Shown: piece after piece, positions 7,118-15,496 of the stretch
How positions within the stretch are numbered: the stretch's first letter is position 1
Layout of the letters: each line of letters begins with the position of its first letter
Origin: Pseudomonadota bacterium
Lineage (GTDB): Bacteria > Pseudomonadota > Alphaproteobacteria > Rhizobiales > Beijerinckiaceae
NCBI GenBank assembly: GCA_023426505.1
Contig: JAFAAP010000016.1
Coordinates: forward strand, 1 to 22,228
DNA: 22,228 nt
Direction: 5' to 3'
The notes under the pieces: model-generated
Databases searched by the model: none
Seen by the model: only the letters and a program-made list of their open reading frames with translations
Told to the model about the DNA's origin: nothing
Position numbers and translations under genes: made by a program

Positions 7118-8062
7118 GTGGGAAATTTTCTGCTGTCAAGGATAGCCAGCCTAATTCCGATATTGTTCGGTACCTCGCTTGTTGCTTTCTTCCTCGTGCG
7201 TCTCATTCCAGGAGACCCTGCAATTGCATTGCTTGGCCTGGAAGCAGACGAGCAGGCAATCGCTGCGCTGCGCGCAAAGCTCGCCCTCGATCAGCCGCTG
7301 GTTCTGCAGTATCTCGCATGGCTCAAGCAGATCCTGACCGGCGACTTTGGGCGCTCCATCCAGGGAGGACGTGAGGTTCTCCCATTGTTGATCGGCGCCC
7401 TCGGACCAACGGCGCTTTTGTCGATCGCAGCGCTGCTCATCTCGTTGGCCATCGCAATTCCGGCCGGCATTGTCGCGGCGACACGCCGCAACAGCCTGGC
7501 CGATTACGGCGCATCGTTTGCCGCGCTCTGCGGGCTCTCAATGCCGAGCTTCTGGTTGGGCGTGCTTCTCATTCTTGCCTTCTCGATCCATGTGCCGATC
7601 CTGCCGGCTTCCGGCTATGTCTCGCCGCTTGTCGATCCTCTGGGGTTTTTGAGATTTCTGATCCTCCCGGCGCTGACGCTTGGGGCGGCCTTGGCAGCCG
7701 CGACCATGCGGATGACCCGCGCCACCATGCTTGAGGTCTTGCGCGCTGACTACGTGCGCACGGCCAAGGCCAAAGGCATCCCAGCCCGCAAGGTCATCTG
7801 GCGCCATGCCTTCCGCAATGCGCAGATCCCGATCGTGACATTGCTGGGTATCCAGATGGGGCAACTCCTGGGTGGCGTGGTTATCACCGAGACCGTGTTT
7901 TCCTGGCCAGGCATTGGCAAACTCACGGTGGACGCGATTTTTGCCCGGGACTACCCGGTGGTTCAAGGAGCTGTCTTGCTTACCGCCACGCTCTTCGTGC
8001 TCATCAATCTCCTCACCGATATTATCTACACACTGATCGACCCACGGGTGAGCCTCGCATGA
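7118..8062 (+). CDS. ABC transporter permease, DppB/OppB-like
   Basis: This 314-aa integral membrane protein is the first permease of the Opp/Dpp-type importer. It begins with the family pattern LLSRIASLIPILFGTSLVAFFLVRLIPGDPA, the N-terminal membrane segment, and has about six hydrophobic segments in all. The cytoplasmic EAA loop is visible as DYVRTAKAKGIPARKVIWRHAFRNA, which docks with the ATPases. The end VLINLLTDIIYTLIDPR is typical of the family. The start is the GTG at 7118, which has a ggagg site; the open frame extends to 7067 but the extra 17 residues look non-conserved. Its stop overlaps the next permease's start as ATGA. Confidence 0.93.
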   Translation: MGNFLLSRIASLIPILFGTSLVAFFLVRLIPGDPAIALLGLEADEQAIAALRAKLALDQPLVLQYLAWLKQILTGDFGRSIQGGREVLPLLIGALGPTALLSIAALLISLAIAIPAGIVAATRRNSLADYGASFAALCGLSMPSFWLGVLLILAFSIHVPILPASGYVSPLVDPLGFLRFLILPALTLGAALAAATMRMTRATMLEVLRADYVRTAKAKGIPARKVIWRHAFRNAQIPIVTLLGIQMGQLLGGVVITETVFSWPGIGKLTVDAIFARDYPVVQGAVLLTATLFVLINLLTDIIYTLIDPRVSLA

Positions 8063-8907
8063 GCGCTGTGGCTACCCCAGGCGTGGCTTTCGCCAAAGGC
8101 TTGGTGCGGGACCGGCGTGCGGCCTTCGGCTTTGCGCTCGTGCTGATTGCGGTCTTAGCCGCCATCGCGGCGCCACTGATTGCCCCCTTCGATCCAGATA
8201 CACCCGATTTTGGCGCCGCCCTGGCGCCACCCTCTGCCATGCACCTCCTCGGGACCGATGATTTGGGGCGCGATGTTCTCTCCCGCGTGATCTTCGGGGC
8301 TCGTATCTCCCTGTTCGTAGGATTCTTTAGTGTCGCCGGGGCTCTGTTCCTGGGGACGGGGTTGGGGCTGGTTGCGGGGTACTTCGGGGGGCTTGCGGAT
8401 AGCATCATTATGCGGGTGATGGACGTTGTCTTCGCTTTCCCGAGCATTTTGCTCGCGCTTGCGATTGCTGCGGTTCTGGGGCCGAGCCTTGTTAATGCTG
8501 TCTTGGCTATTGCTATCGTCAACCTGCCCGTGTTCGCGCGCATCGCCCGCGCCCAAACCTTGGTGGTGCGTCAGTTGGATTTCGTCGAGGCCAAACGGGC
8601 GCTCGGGTTCGGAACTGCGAATATCCTGTTCCGAACGGTGATGCCCAATACCCTTGCTCCCATCGTGGTTCAGGGATCGCTCTTGTTCGCTGCGGCAATC
8701 ATCACCGAGTCTTACCTCTCGTTTCTCGGCCTCGGCGCGCAGCCACCGACTCCAACGTGGGGCAACATGCTGCGCAACGCGATTGGTTTCCTTGATTTCG
8801 CGCCCTGGCTGGCTTGGTTCTCTGGGGCTGCGATCTTCCTCACCGTTCTCGGCTTCAACCTCTTGGGAGATGCGCTTCGCGATATCTTCGATCCACGGGA
8901 GGGCTGA
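8059..8907 (+). CDS. ABC transporter permease, DppC/OppC-like
   Basis: This 282-aa inner-membrane protein is the second permease subunit. It has the usual DppC layout: a membrane segment after a basic N-terminus (RDRRAAFGFALVLIAVLAAIAAPLIAPF in outline), the HLLGTDDLGRDVLSRVIFGARISL region, further hydrophobic segments, an EAA-type loop (FVEAKRALGFGTANILFRTVMPN), and a C-terminal LNLLGDALRDIFDPR-like ending. The ATG lies inside the stop of the previous gene, so the pair is translationally coupled. Confidence 0.94.
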   Translation: MSAVATPGVAFAKGLVRDRRAAFGFALVLIAVLAAIAAPLIAPFDPDTPDFGAALAPPSAMHLLGTDDLGRDVLSRVIFGARISLFVGFFSVAGALFLGTGLGLVAGYFGGLADSIIMRVMDVVFAFPSILLALAIAAVLGPSLVNAVLAIAIVNLPVFARIARAQTLVVRQLDFVEAKRALGFGTANILFRTVMPNTLAPIVVQGSLLFAAAIITESYLSFLGLGAQPPTPTWGNMLRNAIGFLDFAPWLAWFSGAAIFLTVLGFNLLGDALRDIFDPREG

Positions 8908-8954
8908 GACGTGACCACAACCAGAACGGGAACCTAACAAGCAGGAGATAGAAG

Positions 8955-10463
8955 ATGTTGAGGAGGACTTTGTTAAAGGGCTTGGTCATGAGCGCCGCGC
9001 TTGTGCCGCTCATGAACGGCACGAGTACCTTGGCGCAGGCCGGCAAAACCCTGGACGTCGCGATTGTGTCGGATCCGGTAACGCTGGATCCGGCTCTGAT
9101 GGCTTCGTTTTTCGAACTGTCGGTGCAGTACAACATTCATGAGCCACTGCTGCACGTCACTCCTGATCTCAAGATCGAGCCTGGCCTCGCGAACGTGACG
9201 TCGCCAGACGACAAGACCTACGTTTTGACCCTGAAGCCGAATCTCACGTTTCATGATGGGACTGCCCTCGACGCCGCGGCCGTTAAGGCAAACTTCGACC
9301 GCATGCTCGACCCGAGCCTGGCTTCTCCGCGCCGTTCCGAGCTCGGCCCAATCGACTCGGTGGACGCTACCGGCCCTCTGGAGGTGACAGTCAAACTGAA
9401 GACGCCGTACGCTCCATTTCTGCAGGTGTTGGCCAACCGCGCTGGGATGATGGTCTCGCCCACCGCGGTCAAGTCCCTCCAGGCGGATTTTGCCACCAAA
9501 GCTGTCGGCGCTGGCCCCTATAAGGTTGTGAGCTGGACGAAGAACTCCGAGCTCGTCCTGGAAGCCTTCGACGGCTACTGGCGCGGTGCTCCCGCCATTA
9601 AGCGGATCGTCTTTCGACCCATTCCTGACGAAACCGTACGCCTGACGAACCTTCGGTCCGGCACTGTGCAGCTCATCGATAGCGTCCCTCCTCAGGCGGT
9701 GGCACAGGTCGGCCGCGAGAGCGGGCTCACCCTCAGCCAAAGTCCCGGTCTGGGGTTTAATGCCTTTTCGTTCAACACGACGCGCCCGCCGTTCAATGAT
9801 CCAAAGGTCCGTAAGGCCTTTAGCATGGCTGTGAACCCCCAGATCGTGCAGCGGACAGTCTATTTCGGGACGGGAGCCGTGTCCTTTGGGCCGATCCCGC
9901 CGTCAATCGCTTGGGCCTATGACAAGAACCTTCAGCCACCGCGCGGCGATGCCGCTGCCGCGAAAAAGCTTTTGGCCGAGGCTGGCAAGAACGAGCCAGT
10001 TCCCGTGACCATTACGGTCACGAACTCACCGGTCCAGATCCGGACGGCAGAGATAATCCAAGCTCAGGCCAACCAAGCTGGCTTCAAGGTCGATATTAAG
10101 CAGATCGACCCGACCAGCCTTATCACGGTGTTGCGGCAGAAAGACTTTGATCTTTGTATGTCACCCTGGTCGGGGCGGTCAGACCCCGACGGCAATATGT
10201 ACAACTACTTCACGAAATCGGGACCGAACAACTTTGCGGGATACCAGAGCGACAAGGTGGACGAGCTTCTCCAGAAAGCTCGCACCACTGCCGGGGAGGA
10301 GGCGCGTGCGCCACTCTACCGTGAAGCGCAGGCCAAGATCGCTGAAGATGCACCGATGCTGTTTCTTACCTTCCCGGCGACGCTTCAGGCCTCACAGAAA
10401 GCTCTGACTTGGTTACAGTATCCCGATGGGGCGTTCCGCCTGCAATTTGCTAAGTTCAATTGA
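8955..10463 (+). CDS. Family 5 extracellular solute-binding protein of the ABC importer
   Basis: This 502-aa periplasmic binding protein has a signal peptide: basic MLRRTLLKG, then a hydrophobic stretch to about residue 28, with cleavage likely after LAQA. The mature start KTLDVAIVSDPVTLDPA is typical of SBP family 5 (OppA/DppA-like), as are FHDGTALDAAAVKANFDR, VGAGPYKVVSW and RKAFSMAVNPQIV. The start has an aggag site nine bases upstream. It lies 47 bp after the DppC-like gene, the normal last place in such an operon. Members bind peptides, glutathione, opines or oligosaccharides; the ligand cannot be deduced here, though the neighbouring kinases and Ggt-like enzyme suggest a sugar- or amide-bearing compound. 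Confidence 0.94.
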   Translation: MLRRTLLKGLVMSAALVPLMNGTSTLAQAGKTLDVAIVSDPVTLDPALMASFFELSVQYNIHEPLLHVTPDLKIEPGLANVTSPDDKTYVLTLKPNLTFHDGTALDAAAVKANFDRMLDPSLASPRRSELGPIDSVDATGPLEVTVKLKTPYAPFLQVLANRAGMMVSPTAVKSLQADFATKAVGAGPYKVVSWTKNSELVLEAFDGYWRGAPAIKRIVFRPIPDETVRLTNLRSGTVQLIDSVPPQAVAQVGRESGLTLSQSPGLGFNAFSFNTTRPPFNDPKVRKAFSMAVNPQIVQRTVYFGTGAVSFGPIPPSIAWAYDKNLQPPRGDAAAAKKLLAEAGKNEPVPVTITVTNSPVQIRTAEIIQAQANQAGFKVDIKQIDPTSLITVLRQKDFDLCMSPWSGRSDPDGNMYNYFTKSGPNNFAGYQSDKVDELLQKARTTAGEEARAPLYREAQAKIAEDAPMLFLTFPATLQASQKALTWLQYPDGAFRLQFAKFN

Positions 10464-11193
10464 CCCCTGGCCGACCCGGAATGAACCCTGGGCCGGCATT
10501 CCTCCCCGGAACGAAGCAGCGCGAGGTCTATGCCAGATTTTTAGGTGAAGCCGCTCCACCACAGGAATCGCGAGAACATCCCCGGAGCCAAGCTGACGCC
10601 ATGTTCCTGCGGCAGCCGAGCCGCTGGTTCGGGCATGATTATATGCGGCTTGGCTTCGACGATTTGGATCAGGAAGGTCTCACAAGCCACCTGCTTGCCG
10701 CGTCCCGGCGGGCGGCCTTGACGGGGCGAGGCCAGCGTGCCGAAGCGCCGCTGGCGCTGCATCAGCTTGACGGGACAACTGCCACCAAGGTCAAAATGGT
10801 GGGCCGCCGCCCGACAGGAATGTCCCGGCACGAGCCCTTGCTTTTGAGATGAACGCGAGACAGCTCAAGAAGCTGGGGGACGGTGATGCCACGATCTGTC
10901 ACCGTGCCTGCGCGAGAGCAGGTATGCCGGTCTGAGTGAGCAAAAGGTTACGAGGTGCGTCCGCCGTGGCCGACCGGCGTTACGCGCTGAGAGGATGAGA
11001 GCCACATCCACTGGCGTCTGTACGACGGTGCTCTCCACGACATACGCTGAGAGGCAGGCCACGGCTTGGCGGAAGGTAGCGCTCAGATCCTCCACGAGAA
11101 CTGACGCGCGCGGGGTCTAAATTGACCCGAAGCGCAGTTGCCAATCCGGCTCAGACGAATAAGTTATGCGCCGCTTCGAAAGCAGGGGGCAGT
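10464..11193. other. Gene-poor region with IS630 debris
   Basis: No intact gene is supported here. It holds the IS630-type fragment at 10541-10870, listed separately. A weak 6-bp inverted repeat with no T-tract follows the binding-protein gene (10478-10483 with 10497-10502). There is a minus-strand open frame of 76 aa at 10865-11095 with no recognisable family. Confidence 0.5.
10541..10870 (-). pseudogene. Degraded IS630-family transposase, N-terminal part
   Basis: On the minus strand a reading frame of about 100 residues follows the IS630 N-terminal pattern. A helix-turn-helix stretch HSCRAAAHHFDLG is followed by VKLMQRQRRFG, the linker RQGRPPGRGKQ, then FLIQIVEAKPHIIMPEPAARL, EHGV and SRFLWWSGFT. 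In intact elements the last motif continues with YKK and the DDE catalytic domain; here a stop follows directly and the rest is missing. The frame stays open upstream to about 10870 but lacks a clear start codon. I infer a truncated, inactive IS copy lying between the importer operon and the MarR gene. Confidence 0.6.
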
Positions 11194-11643
11194 ATGCCAG
11201 CGAGACGTCGGATCCCAGCGACTGCACTTGCACGTCTGCTCGACCAGACCTCTCGAGCATTGCATTCGCTTGGCTTCTCGGGCGATCTTTTTCCGGCGCA
11301 GTGGGCGGCGCTGCGCTACTTTGCCTGGGCCGAGCCAACCCAACGGACAGCGAGTGCTTTGGCGCGGTTCCAAGGTCTTGCAGTAGGCCCAGTGACTCGG
11401 ACTGTCAGAGCACTAATGGCCAAAGGATACGTGGCCAATGTCGAGGGCCGAGACCGCGGGCGCAACAGACAGGTCGAGCTGACGACGGCGGGGCGCGACC
11501 TCCTGGTCCAAGACCCTTTCAATGTGCTGTTGGAGGTCATGGAAGCTCTTGATGGAGAGCAAAGGATTGCTCTCGCAAGTGCGCTCGAGCATATCCTGCG
11601 CCGATTGCAGTCGGACCATTCTGAGGGCGGCAAGTGCCACTAG
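11194..11643 (+). CDS. MarR-like winged-helix transcriptional regulator
   Basis: This 149-aa protein has the MarR layout: an N-terminal helix RLLDQTSRALHSLGF, then the segment FPAQWAALRYFAWAEPTQRTASALARF. A recognition-helix-like GPVTRTVRALMAKGYVANVEG leads into the wing, RDRGRNRQVELTTAGRDLL, and a C-terminal dimerisation helix pair follows. The ATG at 11194 is preferred because aggggg lies five bases upstream; the open frame reaches back to 11122 without such a site. Its stop overlaps the convergent response-regulator stop by four bases. MarR proteins usually repress a nearby gene and respond to small ligands; the target here is unknown. Confidence 0.85.
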   Translation: MPARRRIPATALARLLDQTSRALHSLGFSGDLFPAQWAALRYFAWAEPTQRTASALARFQGLAVGPVTRTVRALMAKGYVANVEGRDRGRNRQVELTTAGRDLLVQDPFNVLLEVMEALDGEQRIALASALEHILRRLQSDHSEGGKCH

Positions 11644-12017
11644 GAGCTGGACGTCTCGATCGCTGCGATTAGGCTTGCTTCGTCGAAGGGCTTTACGAAG
11701 ACCTTCTCGGCTCCCCATATTTCTGCCAGGGAAGCTGCGGTCTCAATGGTCATGCGCGGCCCGCCTCCGGTCATGGCAAAGACGCGCAGGCCGGGTTGCT
11801 CGCCCTTTAGTTTCTTGATGAGGGATATTCCATCGAGGCTGGGCATCCAAATATCAGTCACGACGATATCGAATGATCCGGAAGCTAGTACCTCAAGGGC
11901 TTTCAGGCCGTTCTCCGCCACCGTGGTGGCAAAGCCTGCCGCGTTGAGTGCGATGCGAATAGATTCGCGCACACCCGCGACATCATCAATGATCAGAACC
12001 CGTTGTAAGCTCTGCAT
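11640..12017 (-). CDS. Single-domain response regulator receiver (CheY-like)
   Basis: This 125-aa stand-alone receiver domain has the acidic pair Asp11-Asp12 in LIIDDV, the phospho-acceptor Asp55 in VVTDIWMP, Thr83 in AMTGG, and Lys109-Pro110 in VKPF. It has no output domain, so it should act by protein contact or as a phosphorelay intermediate. It begins 32 bases before the end of the histidine kinase gene in another frame, which implies translational coupling. The kinase upstream lacks its own receiver, so this protein is the likely partner. It may be the separated receiver of an ancestral hybrid kinase. Confidence 0.92.
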   Translation of the reverse strand: MQSLQRVLIIDDVAGVRESIRIALNAAGFATTVAENGLKALEVLASGSFDIVVTDIWMPSLDGISLIKKLKGEQPGLRVFAMTGGGPRMTIETAASLAEIWGAEKVFVKPFDEASLIAAIETSSS

Positions 12018-14340
12018 AAGGGTGAATCTCCCCGTCCATTGAGTTGGTCATGCGAGGGAAAGTAATAATGATCTTCGTTCCCCGTCCCGGTTCGGACGAT
12101 ATGTCGATGGATGCTCCCCACCCGGTGACGATACCGTAGATCACTGGCAGGCCCAAACCAGTCCCGCCTATAGATCCCTTGGTCGTGAAGAAAGGCTCAA
12201 ATGCCCTCTCCCGGACGGTTGGATCCATCCCAATGCCGTTATCTGCTACACAGAGCACGGCCCCGCCGGTCGGCTCCGCGTCCAAAGTGACGTTTATACG
12301 ACCGGCGCCCTCCAGGGCATGAATGGCATTTCCGACAAGATTGGTGATGACCTGAAGCACTTCACCTACTGGCAGGGACAGTTCGCTGATCCGCTCTGTG
12401 CGCAAGTCGATTTCAACTGCATCAGGAACGATAGGCTGCACCGCGTCCATAGCTTGAACCAGTGCATTGTTGAGAGGGACAACCGGACTGCTGTGCGGAG
12501 CGGGGCGTACAGAGGCTAGAATGCTGGCAACAATCTCTTGCGCACGGGTTCCAGCATCTTCGACGATGCCCATCTGATAACTGCGTTCGTCGTTAGGGCC
12601 CAGGCTGTTCCGGACCCGGCGAGTCAGGTTGATGATCGGGTGAAGGAGATTGTTGATCTCGTGCGCTACGCCGCCGGCGAGCTGTCCGAGTGCCGCCATC
12701 TTCCGCTGCTGCCTCTGACGATCGCTCAGAAGTCGTTCTCTCGAGATATCGCTGAAGACCCCCCGATAGCCGCTGAAGCGACCACTCGGATCGAACGAAG
12801 GAGCCCCACTGAATGCTAAGTAGCGAGGTGTGTCTGACGAGCTTCTCAGCGCCAGCACAATCGAGCGAAAGGCACTTCTCTCGTGAAAGGCTTTCTCCAA
12901 CGCCGCCAACGCCTCTAGACTGTCCTCGCGAACAGCCGTTCGTAAGGAGGCGAGAAGACTCGTGCCGGATGGCAATCCCAAGTCGTCCCCAGTAAGCTGC
13001 CCAGTAAGATCGATAAGGTGCCCATCAGAGTTCGTTTCCCAGAAACTGTCAGAAGCACTGCCTGCGAAACTCCGGAAACGCGCTTCGCTCGATTGAGCAG
13101 CAAGCAGAAGCCGGCGCTCCCGCGCCTGAATATCCAGGGAGACGACGATCCCAAAGAGCAGGAGTGAGAAGCCTGCACCCCAGTAGACGGCGTTCACGAT
13201 CAGCGGGTTTGCGTTGATTGTCGTTGAGGTGTCGAGGGAGAGCCGTGCGACACCACTACCGATCGCGGGGAGCCAGCATAGCAGGAAGGCTAGGGCGCGA
13301 TGCCATTCATAGCGCATCATCCCGAGCGCCATGACAACACCTGATGCCAACGCAAATAGTCCGATATAAGCTGAATACACTCGAACGAGGCGTATGCCCA
13401 TCAAGAGTTCGAGAACCGCTTGAATGGCACAAATCGCAACGAGCAGGACAGCCGCCCGATTTATGGCGGCGAGGCGCGGAAGATAGGTTTGTACCTTTAG
13501 GTAACAGCCCTCGAAGGCCAACCACGCCGCAAAGATGAGGAGCGAGCTCCCAAGGGATGCTATTCGCGAAAGTTCAAAGGCGCCTGGGAGAAGCACCGTC
13601 TCCAGAATAGCCTTGTCCGCGGCTATATAGATGACAAAAGCCATGACCAAGGCAGCCAGGCGCAGGAGTGCGCCGTCCTTCAGTGCCCAGCCTATGGCAA
13701 CAAGATACGCGAACAATGCAATCTGAGCGCCAATGAGGGCACCAAAGGCAAATGTTTGCTCCCCATAACTCGCCGTATAGGCATGGTCTGCCTCCAGCCA
13801 GACAAGAGCTCGCATCGAGGATGTCGTCTCTATCCTGATGTAGACTGTCCGCTCGGATGTACCCGCACTCGTTACGTGAAAGGCAGGATACCGGGCGAGC
13901 TTGCGACCTGCCGCGTAATCGTATCGAGAACTCCATTCGACGGAGCGCCACCCGTTGGTGGCGGGAAGAAAAAGTGTGGCGCGAGAGACGCGAGATTCAT
14001 GAATAGACAGCACCCAGTCCGAATGCGAGTCCAATTCAGGAAGCGCTATGCGGAGCCAAAAAGCCGCGTTTGATGACGCGCTTACGCCGCGATTTGCCGG
14101 CCGTCCATTGGCTGGAGTGAAAAGAGAGGGGGTTGTTGAGATGTCCCCGATCGTCAATTGACCGGTGTCATCCACGAAGTGATCGGCAGAGGGGCCAAGA
14201 AAGTGCTGCTCCGACAGGAATGATGAATTGCGACGCTCAGAACCGGCAGACACCGGGGATGAGCCAATCACGGCAAGAAGTATGATGATCCAGCACCAGG
14301 CGCCGATCGATGCCTGCTCAGGATTGCTGAGTACTCTCAT
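11986..14340 (-). CDS. Sensor histidine kinase with 7TMR-DISM sensory module and PAS domain
   Basis: This is a 784-aa membrane kinase. Residues 1-32 look like a signal segment. Residues 45-185 match a 7TMR-DISM extracellular domain (FWLRIALP and SRVSRATLFLP are characteristic). About seven hydrophobic segments occupy 195-405. A PAS-like region covers about 418-535. The HisKA domain has the phospho-acceptor His560 in AGGVAHEINNLLHP. The ATPase domain shows the N box NLVGNA (667-672), G1 DNGIGM (700-705), FEPFFTTK and GGTGLGLP (725-732). 7TMR-DISM modules are thought to sense extracellular ligands, often carbohydrate-related. The C-terminal 11 codons overlap the receiver gene. The ligand and regulated genes are not visible in the window. 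Confidence 0.93.
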   Translation of the reverse strand: MRVLSNPEQASIGAWCWIIILLAVIGSSPVSAGSERRNSSFLSEQHFLGPSADHFVDDTGQLTIGDISTTPSLFTPANGRPANRGVSASSNAAFWLRIALPELDSHSDWVLSIHESRVSRATLFLPATNGWRSVEWSSRYDYAAGRKLARYPAFHVTSAGTSERTVYIRIETTSSMRALVWLEADHAYTASYGEQTFAFGALIGAQIALFAYLVAIGWALKDGALLRLAALVMAFVIYIAADKAILETVLLPGAFELSRIASLGSSLLIFAAWLAFEGCYLKVQTYLPRLAAINRAAVLLVAICAIQAVLELLMGIRLVRVYSAYIGLFALASGVVMALGMMRYEWHRALAFLLCWLPAIGSGVARLSLDTSTTINANPLIVNAVYWGAGFSLLLFGIVVSLDIQARERRLLLAAQSSEARFRSFAGSASDSFWETNSDGHLIDLTGQLTGDDLGLPSGTSLLASLRTAVREDSLEALAALEKAFHERSAFRSIVLALRSSSDTPRYLAFSGAPSFDPSGRFSGYRGVFSDISRERLLSDRQRQQRKMAALGQLAGGVAHEINNLLHPIINLTRRVRNSLGPNDERSYQMGIVEDAGTRAQEIVASILASVRPAPHSSPVVPLNNALVQAMDAVQPIVPDAVEIDLRTERISELSLPVGEVLQVITNLVGNAIHALEGAGRINVTLDAEPTGGAVLCVADNGIGMDPTVRERAFEPFFTTKGSIGGTGLGLPVIYGIVTGWGASIDISSEPGRGTKIIITFPRMTNSMDGEIHPYAELTTGSDH

Positions 14341-14829
14341 TTGACGGTCCGAAGGTGATCGTCTCTAGGACAGGAGCCGCACAATGTGGTGTCAAGACTG
14401 AACAGCCCGTCCAGCGCAGTAGGTACAGCACCTCGTTTGAAATTCTTTGGGGTGCGCCGCCGAGCCATCGAGAGAAACATTATCTGCAACTTAGTTTCGC
14501 TTCTGCTCTGACTGATGATGCTCTAGAAGTGCTGATTGTCCAGGTCGTTGCGTACTGGTTGTCAAAGTGGTCGTTGTCCATCAGCGCTTAGGCTAAATCG
14601 TAGGTAAAATCTGATGGTTACCCAAGGGCATAAGCTCTGATGGGGTTCGTCCGAAGGTCAGCAGCGTGCGGATCAGACCCGCTCCGGGAACGGCAATGCG
14701 GGAGAGCAGGGAGGATCCTCATTGCCCGAAACCGAAGTGTGGGGCCAAGAATGTCGATGCCATGATTCGTCTCGGTATCAATCGAAGCGGAGCTTGGCCG
14801 TTCTCGGTCGCATTAGGGGCATGCAAGGC
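14341..14829. other. Intergenic region without a supported gene
   Basis: The stretch upstream of the kinase gene contains only short open frames with no family pattern. It has a 10-bp palindrome gaggatcctc at 14711-14720 and a weak 6-bp inverted repeat (14531-14536 with 14580-14585). The kinase promoter must lie near its left end, but no clear -35/-10 pair is visible. Confidence 0.5.
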
Positions 14830-15240
14830 CTAAGGCCGTCGCAGGACTTCAAGATCCTCAATCCGCACCAAGTACGTGTGGCTGGACTCAAGAGGGACCA
14901 GAAAGGCTTGCGATCCGTCTACTTTCTCGATGCGGCACCGAAGGGCCCTGCGGTCGCCTGGGGGGCGGTAAACTAACGTGGCACCCGGGCGGATGTCCTG
15001 ACGGGACATGATGGCTACCCCATCTGCGGTTGTCCGATGATCGTCTCCCGAGTTGTCATTCATTATCTGTGCGCTGCGAGCACGAAAGCGATCCACTGCC
15101 GCAATCGCAGCGCGCGCGCGGTCTCGGAATCGGTCAGCGACGGCCTTTTGAATTGGGGACGGATTACTAGCCTCAGGCCATTTGACTCCGCTGCTCTCGG
15201 CGAGTTCCCGAGCAACAAATTCGATTTCTTTATCGGTCAT
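14830..15240 (-). CDS. Hypothetical 136-aa protein
   Basis: This protein is not recognised as a named family. An aggg ribosome binding site lies seven bases before the ATG, supporting translation. The N-terminal half is helical and charged (MTDKEIEFVARELAESSG, then FRDRARAAIAAVDRF). The C-terminal half (about 75-136) has alternating hydrophobic residues (TLVYRPPGDRRALRCRIEKV, SSHTYLVRIEDLEVL), suggesting a small beta domain. Its opening resembles the small 69-aa protein at 18939 (acidic/basic helix with EIE near the start), a weak likeness that may be chance. It has no membrane segment or signal peptide, so it should be cytoplasmic. Confidence 0.65.
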   Translation of the reverse strand: MTDKEIEFVARELAESSGVKWPEASNPSPIQKAVADRFRDRARAAIAAVDRFRARSAQIMNDNSGDDHRTTADGVAIMSRQDIRPGATLVYRPPGDRRALRCRIEKVDGSQAFLVPLESSHTYLVRIEDLEVLRRP

Positions 15241-15496
15241 CGGCTGCCCTGATTATTGTCATCCAGTCAGATAATAAGCTCACTGAGCCAGTTTCGTCTA
15301 GGCTGCCTTCATGGCGCAATCCGGCCGTGGGGCGGTGGTCAGAGCGGCTACTTGCGCCTCGCGCCAACTCGTTCACTCCCATGGTCGCAATTCCCTGACG
15401 GATTGGATAGGTTCCGATCCTTTCAGGCTTGGTGAGCATGCCGGGCAAGGCGGTCGGCGACGGTCAGCCTCGAACCGAGAGAGTGGGAGAACGTAG

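Noticed and set aside
10460..10852. 130-aa plus-strand open frame after the binding protein
   Set aside because: The opposite strand carries the clear IS630 transposase pattern, so this is its shadow.
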